IMG/VR virus record: IMGVR_UViG_3300044591_000896
Location: 1 to 64,000 of that record
Length of the DNA stretch: 64,000 nucleotides
Direction: 5' to 3' (one strand)
Source: a virus
Each line of letters opens with the position of its first letter. Position 1 is the stretch's first letter. Below, piece by piece: positions 8,295 to 16,098 of this stretch. The notes beneath the pieces are model-generated. The model saw nothing but the letters and a program-made list of their open reading frames with translations. It did not search any database and had not been told where the DNA came from. The translations under genes and the position numbers were made by a program.

Positions 8295-10226
8295 CTATGC
8301 TGATATATCTACAATTTCGCAATTTCCGTCAGAAGTACACGCTAGGGTCTGGGTTCCGCTTGTCCCATCCTCTGTCTCATAGAAAGATAGATCTTCCCAG
8401 CGAATGCTTTTTGGCATTCTTGCAACAAGGTCTTCATATTCTTCCTTGCTTACTTCTTGATATGGAGCTTGCTTGTATGAGTGTTCTGAGTGGGGCAGGA
8501 ATGAGATTCCAGATACTTCATCAAAGTGCTTGTATACCCATGCTCCAACTTCCATCCATTCATCTTCCTTTACAGAAACTGTAATAGAAGGCTTGTGCTC
8601 ACACCATGCACGTTGGTAAACTAACCAAATGTTTAAGTGTTCAATAGCTGTTAGATCATTTCTAACAATTGCACCTTCTGGTGCCTTTACTGGAAATGAG
8701 AAAACATATGTATCGTTTGGCTTCATTACATCATCTTCTACTGGAATCCCAACTTCTTTAAGAAATACAGAAATTGGATCTCCCTTTGAACCACGAACTG
8801 TTCTAATGTAATATGGAGAATGCCATGCATGCATTCCTGAAGATACCCCGACCAATTGGGAAACTGTTCCTGATGGCTTCACACATGTAATAGCTGCAGA
8901 CTCAGGAATACCAATTTTCCCAGCCTCTTCTTTATTCTTTGCTCTTGCTGATTCTCTAAGAGTCATTAAAAATGATTCTAGCGCAACTAGGTCTTGTTTG
9001 CCTGACATAAACTTATGTCCAAATTGCCCAGTCAATGAAACTCCCAGAAGTCTTTCCTCTTCTGTATTGTCTTTCCAAATCTTACGAAGGTACTTAAAGT
9101 CTGTAAGAGTAGACTGCCAAGTTCCAAGAATAGTTGCTAACTCTACCTTACGCTCAATATCTTTCTTTGTATCATTTTCACGTAGTACGACTTCTGAAAG
9201 GTTACAAAACTGATAAGGACGTAGAATAATTTCTGAGCACGGGTTAGTTCCGTAGTGAATATCTGGATCTCTTCTTCCAAACTTGGCTGCTTGGGCTTGA
9301 GCTGCGGCCACATTGTATATACCTCGTTCTCCTGATTTCGAGTCATATAAAGATTTCCATTCTGCAATAAATTGCTCCATCTCTGGTTTGCGAGAATAAG
9401 CAACAGAGTTATTTGATAAAGCACGTTGAGTATTATTTTCCCACCAGTTGCCAGACTTTGCAGCAGCCATTTCAATGTCATTGATGTTTGATAAAGAAAT
9501 CATTGCTGAGCGTCTTACTCCACCTACAACAACTACTTCTCCAATCTTACACATTATGTCATGTGCCTCAATTGGCTTTAGTTGACGTCCTGCTGCAGAT
9601 TTAAACTTTGCAATTGTAAAATCAAAAAGATTAATCAGTGGTTGTGGTCCAGAAGATCTTCCGCCCATGGTCTTAAGTCTTGCTCCTGCTGGACGAAGTT
9701 TACTGACATCAATTGCTGGAATTTGACCTGACCAAAGCAGTGCTAGTAGCTCACGATATGCTTTTGCCCATCCTTGTTTTGAATCTTCAACTGTAATAAC
9801 GGTTGTTGACTTATCAAATGAATCTGGGACGGCAGGAAGCTTATTAACATACTTATACTCAACAGAGAATCCAACACCAGTACCACACATTAAGATGTAC
9901 ATGGTTTCATCAAATGATCTTGGTGAATCTACTGGTACAAATGAACAGTTATATCCTGCTACATGGTCTCTATCTAATGCTGCTCCAGCTGTCATGACTG
10001 AACGCATGGATGGCATAACATTTCTGTTATATACTGCTTCTTTTATTTCAGCAACTACTTTTGAATCTGGAACATAGTCCATAGTTTTGAGATGTGATAG
10101 CATAAAGTCAAAATATCTATCTACTGTCTCACCCCATGTTTCACGACGATTATCTTCTTGTAACCATCTTGCATATCTTGACAATGCAATAAAGTTTTCA
10201 TATGGGTTTTCAATAGTTCTTGACAT
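8295..10226 (-). CDS. nrdJ: Adenosylcobalamin-dependent (class II) ribonucleoside-triphosphate reductase
   Basis: 643 residues, converting ribonucleotides to deoxyribonucleotides with B12. The active-site layout of the Lactobacillus leichmannii-type enzyme is visible: redox pair C94 (GYNCSF) and C341 (QFCNLSEV), radical cysteine C330 and glutamate E332 in TNPCSEI, the MCGTGVGFSVE motif at 113-123, and C-terminal shuttle cysteines C630 and C636. It is shorter than the ~740-residue bacterial enzyme. A thioredoxin that could reduce it lies at 38.5 kb. The start at 10226 follows GAAGAGG. Use of class II enzyme makes dNTP supply oxygen-independent but dependent on host cobalamin. Confidence 0.95.
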   Translation of the reverse strand: MSRTIENPYENFIALSRYARWLQEDNRRETWGETVDRYFDFMLSHLKTMDYVPDSKVVAEIKEAVYNRNVMPSMRSVMTAGAALDRDHVAGYNCSFVPVDSPRSFDETMYILMCGTGVGFSVEYKYVNKLPAVPDSFDKSTTVITVEDSKQGWAKAYRELLALLWSGQIPAIDVSKLRPAGARLKTMGGRSSGPQPLINLFDFTIAKFKSAAGRQLKPIEAHDIMCKIGEVVVVGGVRRSAMISLSNINDIEMAAAKSGNWWENNTQRALSNNSVAYSRKPEMEQFIAEWKSLYDSKSGERGIYNVAAAQAQAAKFGRRDPDIHYGTNPCSEIILRPYQFCNLSEVVLRENDTKKDIERKVELATILGTWQSTLTDFKYLRKIWKDNTEEERLLGVSLTGQFGHKFMSGKQDLVALESFLMTLRESARAKNKEEAGKIGIPESAAITCVKPSGTVSQLVGVSSGMHAWHSPYYIRTVRGSKGDPISVFLKEVGIPVEDDVMKPNDTYVFSFPVKAPEGAIVRNDLTAIEHLNIWLVYQRAWCEHKPSITVSVKEDEWMEVGAWVYKHFDEVSGISFLPHSEHSYKQAPYQEVSKEEYEDLVARMPKSIRWEDLSFYETEDGTSGTQTLACTSDGNCEIVDISA

Positions 10227-10307
10227 ATACGACCTCTTCTCCGCCCTGCGGTGTAATTTTTTGTGTGAAGTCCTAGTGTATCAAACTTTTTTTTACAGGT
10301 CTAGTGT

Positions 10308-11297
10308 TTAAGAAAACTTTTTAAAAATATGATCGAATGAATTTTTAGTTAACTGAATCCAATTATATTTTTCATGTATCTTAGTTGACTGAGCATAATA
10401 GTATCCTGCATAGGCTGGGAAATCAATAGCAACTTCTCTCATAAGCTCAAGTAAGTGTTGATAGTTTGGTTCAAAAACTTTTCCTTCATGTGGATATGGC
10501 CATGGAGAATCTATTAACTTTGATTTTAACTTTAGTGGACCAAGAAAATTTTCATAATCTGCCCATCCACTTGTACAGATTGTAGGCATACCAGTTGCTA
10601 AAGCCTGAAGAGGGATGAAACCAAATCCTTCTCCATAACTTGGATAGATTAAAACATCGTGATCATAATAAAGTTCAAGTAGTTGACTTTCTGAAAGTTC
10701 TTCTGTTATAATATTTATATTATTATATATAGTATTAGGTAAACCTATAATTTGTTTATCTATATAATTATTATATATTCTAGTAGTATTATCTTTATAT
10801 GCTTTAATAGTTAAAGAATAAGATGGATTGTTTCCGTATAATTGTGTGAATGCGTCAACAACCATTTGTCCAGCTTTTCTTGGTGCTGGTTCTCCGATGT
10901 GTAAAAATTTTATTACATCGCTTGATCTTCTTTTTAGGGGCTTCCAGATTTCAGATATACCATGTGGATAAACTTTAACATCTTTAAATCCATTGTCTTC
11001 AAAAACATTTCCACACCATTCAGATGTTGTCCAAATTTCATCGCAGACAAGCATTTTTTCTCTCCAAGAATCTGGAATTTTTGTTGACTCCCAAGGTGTA
11101 TATGCAATTTGATATTGATTCCTATGCAGCTTAAAATTAAAAGGTTGTGCAAAATTTAGCTGTACTGGTGCTTTAGAATAAGAGTACGGAACAGAGTGCC
11201 CAAGTGATTTGAGGGACTCAACAATGTTTAATCCAGCATAACCATAGCCATTTGATGTTTTTAAGTTCATGGTTGGTGTGGAAAATGATATTTGCAT
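10308..11297 (-). CDS. Family GT4-type glycosyltransferase
   Basis: Moves a sugar from an activated donor to an acceptor. The C-terminal half has IKFLHIGEPAPRKAGQ (donor-domain start), then the GT4 'ExxxxxxxE'-like segment YPSYGEGFGFIPLQALATGM with the catalytic/donor-binding glutamates, followed by 'PTICTSGWADY'. The N-terminal half carries a glycine-rich GYGYAGLNIV motif. A TTG at 11315 is also open, but the ATG at 11297 has AGAAAGGG at a normal distance and is chosen. The TTG region overlaps the -35 box of the divergent lysozyme gene. Acceptor unknown. Confidence 0.88.
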   Translation of the reverse strand: MQISFSTPTMNLKTSNGYGYAGLNIVESLKSLGHSVPYSYSKAPVQLNFAQPFNFKLHRNQYQIAYTPWESTKIPDSWREKMLVCDEIWTTSEWCGNVFEDNGFKDVKVYPHGISEIWKPLKRRSSDVIKFLHIGEPAPRKAGQMVVDAFTQLYGNNPSYSLTIKAYKDNTTRIYNNYIDKQIIGLPNTIYNNINIITEELSESQLLELYYDHDVLIYPSYGEGFGFIPLQALATGMPTICTSGWADYENFLGPLKLKSKLIDSPWPYPHEGKVFEPNYQHLLELMREVAIDFPAYAGYYYAQSTKIHEKYNWIQLTKNSFDHIFKKFS

Positions 11298-11320
11298 GGA
11301 TCCCTTTCTGGTCAACTGAC

Positions 11321-11350
11321 TTGACAGCTATTTGCAATCAATGTTATGAT
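11321..11350 (+). promoter_or_regulatory. Sigma70-type promoter for the lysozyme-like operon
   Basis: TTGACA (11321-11326), 18-bp spacer, TATGAT (11345-11350) preceded by TG one base upstream (extended -10). It drives 11384 onward and overlaps the divergent glycosyltransferase start. Confidence 0.75.
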
Positions 11351-11383
11351 TGTAGTTCGTTATCTCTAAAGGAGGAAATGCCA

Positions 11384-11947
11384 ATGGAGAATATAAAACA
11401 AAAGCTTAGTGATTTTGTTCATAGTACAACTGCTATAGTAATGATAACATTATTTCTATTCAGTAACAATACTGTGATTGCAATACAAAATTCACAAGCT
11501 CTAATAGTAAAACCAAAGACAGAAGTACAACTTAAGAAAGAAACCTTAGAAAAGTACAGCAATACTGTTTATAAGCCTTCTCAGGCTCTGTCAGATGAAG
11601 ATTTAAAAGATCTTCTTTGGGCAGTAGGTTTTGAAGGAAAAGCCCTTAAAACGGCTTGGGCCATTGCTAAGAGGGAGTCCAACGGACGACCAATGGCGTA
11701 TAATGGCAACAGGAATACTGGAGACAGTTCCTATGGAATTTTTCAGATTAATATGTTGGGTAACCTCGGAATTGATCGAAAAGAAAAGTTCGACCTGAAG
11801 TCAAATGTACTATTATTTGACCCAGTAATCAACGCAGAGATAACGTACTATATGACTAATGGCGGTGAGAATTGGTCAGCTTGGAAGGGTTTAACCCAAA
11901 GAGCACAGGAATTTTATTTAAAGTTCCCAACAGACACGAAGAAGTAG
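11384..11947 (+). CDS. Membrane-anchored lysozyme/transglycosylase-like protein
   Basis: 187 residues. A hydrophobic segment (IVMITLFLFSNNTVIAI, about 18-34) acts as signal or anchor. The C-terminal domain (80-185) has AIAKRESNGRPMAYN with a candidate catalytic E98, then TGDSSYGIFQINM and a Trp-rich end, the pattern of SLT/lysozyme-like peptidoglycan enzymes. The upstream ATG at 11378 lies only 2 bases from AAAGGAGG, so 11384 (8 bases) is preferred. It probably digests peptidoglycan during entry or lysis; a CHAP endolysin is encoded separately at 50.3 kb. Confidence 0.75.
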   Translation: MENIKQKLSDFVHSTTAIVMITLFLFSNNTVIAIQNSQALIVKPKTEVQLKKETLEKYSNTVYKPSQALSDEDLKDLLWAVGFEGKALKTAWAIAKRESNGRPMAYNGNRNTGDSSYGIFQINMLGNLGIDRKEKFDLKSNVLLFDPVINAEITYYMTNGGENWSAWKGLTQRAQEFYLKFPTDTKK

Positions 11948-11953
11948 GAGACT

Positions 11954-12172
11954 ATGCAAAGGATACAGTATGTATCTAAATACATAGCAATGGCTGAAGA
12001 AGGCCTTGTTCCGCAATTGGAATGCCCAATGGATCAAGGTCTTCTTTATCCCAATCAAGATTTAGAAGACAACCTTTATCTTTACTGCTTGTCGTGCAAC
12101 TACAAAAAATTTATAGGCTTTGGCTTTTATGATGATATTGTAAAAGCAGTTCAAAGGGGCGGTTCCAAATGA
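11954..12172 (+). CDS. Small zinc-finger-like protein
   Basis: 72 residues with ECPMDQG and YCLSCNYKK, a spaced Cys set (C-x-n-CLSC) suggesting zinc binding. Follows the lysozyme-like gene by 6 bp and couples to the next gene through an ATGA overlap. Function unknown. Confidence 0.7.
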   Translation: MQRIQYVSKYIAMAEEGLVPQLECPMDQGLLYPNQDLEDNLYLYCLSCNYKKFIGFGFYDDIVKAVQRGGSK

Positions 12173-12282
12173 CATGTGGAAGTAATGACTGCAAGTGTCA
12201 AAATGAATCACAACCAATCCCCATAACAGACGCTATGGGCAGAGAAATATTTTGGGAAGATTTAGGTAGAAAGAATGACTGA
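12169..12282 (+). CDS. 37-residue cysteine-containing peptide
   Basis: Frame begins ATGACATGTGG and encodes MTCGSNDCKCQNESQ..., with three clustered cysteines. Its start overlaps the previous stop (ATGA) and its stop overlaps the next start (ATGACTGA), so it fits the operon exactly. Function unknown. Confidence 0.6.
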   Translation: MTCGSNDCKCQNESQPIPITDAMGREIFWEDLGRKND

Positions 12283-12481
12283 AGAACAGGCAACAACAAA
12301 TCTAGAAGATAATCTTCCTATGGTGACATATATTATGCTCCATAGGATTTATGATCTGCTTACACTAATTTCGAATAAAGTGGTAGGCGGAGAAGACACA
12401 CAAAAGATGATAAATTATCATGAACAGGGCTATCTATTAGGCCCTGCCCCAGCGTATACAACAGGAGAAGAAAATGGATAA
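12275..12481 (+). CDS. Small acidic protein, paralogue of the next gene
   Basis: 68 residues. Contains NLPMVTYIMLHRIYDLLTLI, which aligns with SLPSITYLMGLVFDKLDE in the following 64-residue protein, so the two are probably an old tandem duplication. No recognisable domain. Confidence 0.65.
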   Translation: MTEEQATTNLEDNLPMVTYIMLHRIYDLLTLISNKVVGGEDTQKMINYHEQGYLLGPAPAYTTGEENG

Positions 12482-12668
12482 AGATAGAGACTCAGTTGTC
12501 AACTTAATGACAAGAGTTTTCCAAAACGGCAACAAAATGATGTGCATTCAATCAGGAATGTCTGAAGAAGAAACTGAAGAAAAGATGGGCCAAAGCTTGC
12601 CATCAATTACATACCTAATGGGATTAGTTTTTGACAAGCTTGATGAAAACAATCTTATTGTAGAATAA
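12474..12668 (+). CDS. Small acidic protein, paralogue of the previous gene
   Basis: 64 residues; overlaps the previous gene by 8 bp. Shares the LP.(V/I)TY(I/L)M core with it. Last gene before the 12.7-kb terminator. Function unknown. Confidence 0.65.
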   Translation: MDKDRDSVVNLMTRVFQNGNKMMCIQSGMSEEETEEKMGQSLPSITYLMGLVFDKLDENNLIVE

Positions 12669-12671
12669 TCC

Positions 12672-12700
12672 TTGACTTAGGACAAAATCTATTTTACAAT
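12672..12700 (+). promoter_or_regulatory. Promoter with only ~80 bp before a strong terminator
   Basis: TTGACT (12672-12677), 17-bp spacer, TACAAT (12695-12700). Nothing coding lies between it and the terminator ending at about 12786, which suggests a short untranslated RNA. Confidence 0.6.
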
Positions 12701-12706
12701 AATATT

Positions 12707-12786
12707 GTAAGTTGAGCTTTTAGTTCCTTACATGTGCTTAGGCACAACAAAACCCAGTCGGATCCGCCTCTGACTGGGTTTTGTAT
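12707..12786 (+). ncRNA. Candidate small RNA
   Basis: Bounded by the promoter at 12672-12700 and the terminator at 12749-12785. It holds one extra hairpin, TGTGC-TTAG-GCACA (12733-12746). About 80 nt, no open frame. A relic of an unrelated promoter inside the terminator region is the alternative. Confidence 0.45.
12749..12785. terminator. Strong bidirectional terminator
   Basis: AAAACCCAGTC (12749-12759) pairs with GACTGGGTTTT (12772-12782), 11 bp, flanked by A and T runs on both sides. Separates the convergent operons ending at 12668 (plus) and 12789 (minus). Confidence 0.9.
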
Positions 12787-12788
12787 TA

Positions 12789-13355
12789 TCAACTGTAACT
12801 TTTTACCAGTGTTCCTTTTTTAAAAACAAATCCTGTTATAAAATACCTAGTTCCTGATATCACATGCTTAACCGCATGAGTGTATTCTTTGTAACCAGAG
12901 TGAACAAGCATTCTTCCAGCTTTTGGTTTAATTTCGATACCTTTATTAATGTAAACTGTTTCTCCACCTTCAAAATTGTCATTAAAATAAATTATATAAC
13001 CCTTGGTAACATTAACACTACGGCCATCGCCATACTCATGATTATCTGCATGTACTCCAAGAGCCCAGTCAGTACCGTTTCCAGTAGATACACGAAGTCT
13101 GTTTATAATGGTATTGCTGTTTGACTCTTCTTCATCATTGTTAATAATAGCTTCTAGACGAGTGTTTATTTCTTGACGAAGTTCTCTAGAATGCGTACAT
13201 TCTTTTAAATTATTTTCCCACGCTCCGCCTTCGCCATACCATCCATTTTCTTCAAGGCACTCAGACATCATTACATCTATTTCTTCTTTTGATAAGAAGT
13301 CATCTATGTAGTATATTCCGTCATCAACTTTAGTTATGATGTATTTATTATCCAT
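12789..13355 (-). CDS. Fe(II)/2-oxoglutarate-dependent oxygenase, prolyl-4-hydroxylase-like
   Basis: 188 residues. Iron-binding triad H102-x-D104 (GVHADNH) and H160, with 2-oxoglutarate-binding R170 in SGTRYFITGF. The 'YFNDNFEGGETVY' and 'PKAGRMLVHSG' segments are typical of the P4H-like family. It should hydroxylate a protein or small-molecule substrate; substrate unknown. The -10 TAGAAT lies 6 bases before the ATG, so the mRNA is probably leaderless. First of four oxygenase-like genes in this minus block. Confidence 0.88.
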   Translation of the reverse strand: MDNKYIITKVDDGIYYIDDFLSKEEIDVMMSECLEENGWYGEGGAWENNLKECTHSRELRQEINTRLEAIINNDEEESNSNTIINRLRVSTGNGTDWALGVHADNHEYGDGRSVNVTKGYIIYFNDNFEGGETVYINKGIEIKPKAGRMLVHSGYKEYTHAVKHVISGTRYFITGFVFKKGTLVKSYS

Positions 13356-13367
13356 ATCTATATTCTA
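13353..13367 (-). promoter_or_regulatory. Leaderless -10 element for the 13355 gene
   Basis: Minus-strand TAGAAT (13362-13367), six bases, then ATG at 13355. No Shine-Dalgarno sequence. Confidence 0.5.
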
Positions 13368-13459
13368 TCATTTTGCAGAACATAGTGCGAAAAATAGTGC
13401 AAAAAAAGTGCTTCGGCGGCAGAAGAACCCTTTTATAAATTTAGGTGTATAATAATAAT

Positions 13460-13621
13460 ATGAGTCCAAGACATTTTTCAAAGATGATGTATGGCCCATA
13501 TTTTTTAAGTGATAATCATCCCGATTCTCATCATACAAAGATAGAGGCCAAGATAGAAGAGAATGCCAAAAAGTTTTGGCATATACTCTTAAAGCCTTTC
13601 TCTAAGTTCACCAAATCCTAA
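13460..13621 (+). CDS. Candidate small leaderless protein
   Basis: 53 residues starting MSPRHFSKMMYGPYFLSDNH, ending basic. TATAAT (13448-13453) lies exactly six bases before the ATG, as in other leaderless starts in this window. Its 3' end overlaps the convergent oxygenase gene. Coding status is uncertain. Confidence 0.45.
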   Translation: MSPRHFSKMMYGPYFLSDNHPDSHHTKIEAKIEENAKKFWHILLKPFSKFTKS

Positions 13622-14131
13622 AGATACTCCAAAGCGGGGGGAAGAAGCAATAACATTATGCATTCTACCATTAGGACAATATAGAACATCTCCTGGACCA
13701 ATTACCTTATCAAATTCAATTTCACTATTAGTCTTATCATAGATCTGCCATCTGGAATATCCCTGAAGCTGCCAGAATATAACATTTTCATAATCTACAT
13801 GTGGTCCACCATATGCTGATGGATCTGTAGTTAAGGACATATATATCTGATGATCACTACCTTCCTCTTCAGCCAATGGAGATTCATGGAGTACCTCTAA
13901 TAAATTCTCTAAGGCTTCTCTAACGGGTTTGATCCTATGTGCCTGTCTTATCTTATACCCGCCAAATTTAAATCGCTTCTGACCATGCTTTCTGCCGTTT
14001 TTTACATCATCATCTAGAAGCATAAATACTTCATCCCATGTGACTTCTGGCATATTTAGGTCAGTGCGATGGTCTATATGTCTGTTTTGTATGTTTTGTA
14101 GCAATTTGATATCATTTTTAAAATCATACAT
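13589..14131 (-). CDS. Cupin/JmjC-like Fe(II) oxygenase
   Basis: Metal site H111-x-D113 (GPHVDYENVIFW) and H158 (GRMHNV), with the 'GPGDVLYCPNGRMHNV' cupin strand and a Trp-rich 'QLQGYSRWQIYD', the pattern of cupin-like protein hydroxylases (JmjC/Cupin_8 type). Residue numbers are from the ATG at 14131; an in-frame TTG at 14143 would add four residues. Clear paralogues are at 14804 and, more distantly, 36537. Substrate unknown; ribosomal-protein or arginyl hydroxylases of the same family are a known precedent. Confidence 0.8.
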   Translation of the reverse strand: MYDFKNDIKLLQNIQNRHIDHRTDLNMPEVTWDEVFMLLDDDVKNGRKHGQKRFKFGGYKIRQAHRIKPVREALENLLEVLHESPLAEEEGSDHQIYMSLTTDPSAYGGPHVDYENVIFWQLQGYSRWQIYDKTNSEIEFDKVIGPGDVLYCPNGRMHNVIASSPRFGVSLGFGELRERL

Positions 14132-14155
14132 AATTCTAGTCAACTACTTTCATAG

Positions 14156-14230
14156 TAGGAGTAGTCAGATTTGAACTGACAGTCGATTGTATATAAGACA
14201 ATTGCTTTCACCAGATTAAGCTATACTCCC
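14156..14230 (-). tRNA. tRNA-Ile (anticodon TAT)
   Basis: Full cloverleaf on the minus strand: acceptor GGGAGTA/TACTCCT, D stem GCTT/AAGC, anticodon stem ATTGT/ACAAT with loop CTTATAT, T stem GTCAG/CTGAC with TTCAAAT loop, discriminator A. CCA is not encoded. It reads the AUA codon, common in AT-rich phage genes. Confidence 0.88.
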
Positions 14231-14304
14231 GTAAATACCTGCAGCGCTAAGCCACATATATGTACGAGTATAGTTACAATTCCAACCCACAGTATTAACT
14301 TCAT
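14221..14304 (-). CDS. 27-residue membrane peptide
   Basis: Encodes MKLILWVGIVTILVHICGLA and a short tail: one transmembrane helix. Starts with an ATGA overlap on the previous oxygenase gene and ends inside the 5' end of tRNA-Ile. Small and unproven. Confidence 0.45.
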   Translation of the reverse strand: MKLILWVGIVTILVHICGLALQVFTGV

Positions 14305-14807
14305 GGAGTAAACTCCAGAGAATCATCTCCATATGCAAATCCAGTAATATAGTATCTACATCCTGAAGTAACTACTTGAACCTTATGTGGGATATCTCCT
14401 CTATGAATTAGCATTGATCCCACCTTTGGTTTAAATGCTAGATCAATATCTGGATACTCAATCTTCCCGCCTTCATATTCATCATTGAGATAAATTACAA
14501 TGCCCCATTTGATTCCAACTTGATCTGGACGCTCTCCATATGCATCATCACGATGTAGATCCATTCCGCTATTGGTTTCCCATCTTTGAACTCTATAAAA
14601 CCCCGCCATTCTTTCTAAGTTTTTAAACATAGGATCAACTCTACTACGTAATTTACGAAACAATGGAGCAAAATCATTATGCTCAAAATATAGCTGCATC
14701 TCACCATCATTTTTAAGATTTCTTTTTGAAATTTCCATAAATGCTGCTATCTCACTATCTGAGATATAATTTTCAAACTCATAGATACCATCTGCAATTA
14801 AATTCAT
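14301..14807 (-). CDS. Fe(II)/2-oxoglutarate-dependent oxygenase, prolyl-4-hydroxylase-like
   Basis: 168 residues with H85-x-D87 (DLHRDDAYG), H141 (IPHKV) and R151 (SGCRYYITGF); 'IYLNDEYEGGKIEYP' and 'PKVGSMLIHRGD' complete the family signature. It is a diverged paralogue of the 12789-13355 protein. Its ATG overlaps the end of the 14804 cupin gene, so the two oxygenase types are co-translated. Substrate unknown. Confidence 0.87.
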   Translation of the reverse strand: MNLIADGIYEFENYISDSEIAAFMEISKRNLKNDGEMQLYFEHNDFAPLFRKLRSRVDPMFKNLERMAGFYRVQRWETNSGMDLHRDDAYGERPDQVGIKWGIVIYLNDEYEGGKIEYPDIDLAFKPKVGSMLIHRGDIPHKVQVVTSGCRYYITGFAYGDDSLEFTP

Positions 14808-15376
14808 TTTAAATCCCCAAATCCTAGAGAAGCACCAAACCTTGGAGTAATAGCTTCTACCTTATGTGGTCTACCATATGGACAGTAAAGAATATCACCT
14901 GGTTCTAGTATAACATCTACATCTATCAAATCATCTGAGACATTTTCTAGATCTGGATATTCCCCCGCTTTATAAATTGTCCATCTTGACTTACCTTCAA
15001 TATTCCAGAAGATCACATTCTCAGTATCCTGATGCAGCTTCCAGTATGTTCCATCTTGTGTAGTAATATTCATGTATAGATGTGTAGATCTACCCTCAAC
15101 CTCAAGTTGATAGTTTGATTCTGTGAAAATTTCTAATAATTTTTTTTGTGCATCTGCAATTCCTGGAATACGCATTGCATTTAGGATTCTGAATCCACCA
15201 TTCTCATATCGCTTTTGTCCATACAGATTTCCTGCTTTCACATCCTCATCTAAGATTCTGAATGCGTCGTCCCATTTGATCTTTGGTAACCCCGCCACAT
15301 TTTTTGCAACATGAACAGTAGCGTTGTTGAAAGCTGATCTAAACTCAGCGTCATCAAAGATATCAAAAGTTGTCAT
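14804..15376 (-). CDS. Cupin/JmjC-like Fe(II) oxygenase
   Basis: 190 residues from the ATG at 15376. Metal site H115-x-D117 (KLHQDTENVIFW) and H171 (GRPHKV), with 'LEPGDILYCPYGRPHKV', closely parallel to the 13589 protein. An in-frame TTG at 15412 would add 12 residues, but those codons are the parS site itself; the ATG has TATACT exactly 6 bases upstream and is chosen. Same substrate questions as its paralogue. Confidence 0.8.
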   Translation of the reverse strand: MTTFDIFDDAEFRSAFNNATVHVAKNVAGLPKIKWDDAFRILDEDVKAGNLYGQKRYENGGFRILNAMRIPGIADAQKKLLEIFTESNYQLEVEGRSTHLYMNITTQDGTYWKLHQDTENVIFWNIEGKSRWTIYKAGEYPDLENVSDDLIDVDVILEPGDILYCPYGRPHKVEAITPRFGASLGFGDLK

Positions 15377-15388
15377 GCCTCTAGTATA
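15374..15388 (-). promoter_or_regulatory. Leaderless extended -10 for the 15376 oxygenase gene
   Basis: Minus-strand TGCTATACT, six bases, ATG. The parS palindrome lies directly upstream, within the usual -35/spacer region, so ParB binding could block this promoter. Confidence 0.6.
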
Positions 15389-15395
15389 GCATTTG

Positions 15396-15411
15396 TGTTT
15401 CACGTGAAACA
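15396..15411. promoter_or_regulatory. parS: Perfect parS centromere site (ParB-binding)
   Basis: TGTTTCACGTGAAACA, a 16-bp perfect palindrome identical to the bacterial chromosomal parS consensus. It lies at the border between the minus oxygenase block and the plus early region. No ParA or ParB gene is seen in the window, so a host ParB would be the reader. Confidence 0.85.
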
Positions 15412-15554
15412 AGTTCTAGTCAACTACTATTTCAGATTTGAGAAAATGTTAATATTTATTTTTCTTGTATGATACACACCTAAAAAAAGAACGATAAATC
15501 TTGATAGTCCGCCCATATTGTCCTCAATGTCCGATTTATACACTAAAAAAGTCG

Positions 15555-15570
15555 TGTGATGTGCCTCACA
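15555..15570. promoter_or_regulatory. CRP/GlxR-type operator (perfect)
   Basis: TGTGA-N6-TCACA, centre 15562.5, 41.5 bp upstream of the TGTCAG box at 15604. Confidence 0.75.
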
Positions 15571-15603
15571 ATGTCCGAATTGCACCTTTTTTGAGTTGAT
15601 ATT

Positions 15604-15625
15604 TGTCAGACCCCCGTGTTATGAT
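15604..15625 (+). promoter_or_regulatory. TGTCAG-N10-extended -10 promoter, copy 1
   Basis: TGTCAG (15604-15609), ten bases, TATGAT (15620-15625) with TG one base upstream. Followed by ACGAAAGGAG before the 15663 ATG. Confidence 0.75.
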
Positions 15626-15662
15626 TTATATATAAAGAAAAACAAACGAAAGGAGTCAAAAA

Positions 15663-15818
15663 ATGACTCAACTTACAGAAACACTATTCTCAACAATAGT
15701 TCACGACTACCATAACGGCGGAGTAAAATCCTCATATGGATTAGATAACTACACACGCAAGGAAATCCTTGCCTACCTTATCCGCTCTAAGGGTTGCGAG
15801 TGCATAAACTGTCTGTGA
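15663..15818 (+). CDS. Small early protein with C-terminal CEC-INC motif
   Basis: 51 residues, ATG behind GAAAGGAG. Ends GCECINCL, a compact cysteine cluster. First gene of the plus-strand early region. Function unknown. Confidence 0.65.
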   Translation: MTQLTETLFSTIVHDYHNGGVKSSYGLDNYTRKEILAYLIRSKGCECINCL

Positions 15819-15829
15819 TAGACATCACA
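15814..15829. promoter_or_regulatory. CRP/GlxR-type operator (perfect)
   Basis: TGTGA-N6-TCACA overlapping the stop codon of the 15663 gene, centre 25.5 bp before a weak TGTCAT box at 15847. Confidence 0.65.
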
Positions 15830-15846
15830 CGCAATAGCCTTGCAAA

Positions 15847-15868
15847 TGTCATACTTATTTGATACCTT
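15847..15868 (+). promoter_or_regulatory. Weaker TGTCAT-N10-TACCTT promoter
   Basis: Same geometry as the TGTCAG family (ten-base spacing, TG before the -10) but with a mismatched box and -10. Upstream of 15903. Confidence 0.45.
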
Positions 15869-15902
15869 TATCTTATTGAACTACTAAAGAAAGAAGAAAC
15901 AA

Positions 15903-16094
15903 ATGTCATACTCATTCGATACTAATACAGCCTCTAAGTGGGATACCATTCAAGAAGATGTTGCCGATATGTACCTAGAAGATGTCGAAGAAACAGAAGA
16001 AGAAGATTTCTTCGGTTTCTCTAAGTCTATCGAAACAGACCACTTAACAGATGAACAGATTGACACACTACTAACTACTATCGATTGGAACTAA
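15903..16094 (+). CDS. Small acidic early protein
   Basis: 63 residues, very acidic (DVEETEEEDFFGF), preceded by AGAAAGAAG. Acidic mini-proteins are common in phage early regions, where some mimic DNA or bind host factors; no such role is shown here. Confidence 0.65.
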   Translation: MSYSFDTNTASKWDTIQEDVADMYLEDVEETEEEDFFGFSKSIETDHLTDEQIDTLLTTIDWN

Positions 16095-16098
16095 TCTA

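Noticed and set aside
11252-11383. Longer N-terminus for the lysozyme-like protein
   Set aside because: It would cover the promoter at 11321-11350 and lacks a ribosome site; the ATG at 11384 has AAAGGAGG at a proper distance.
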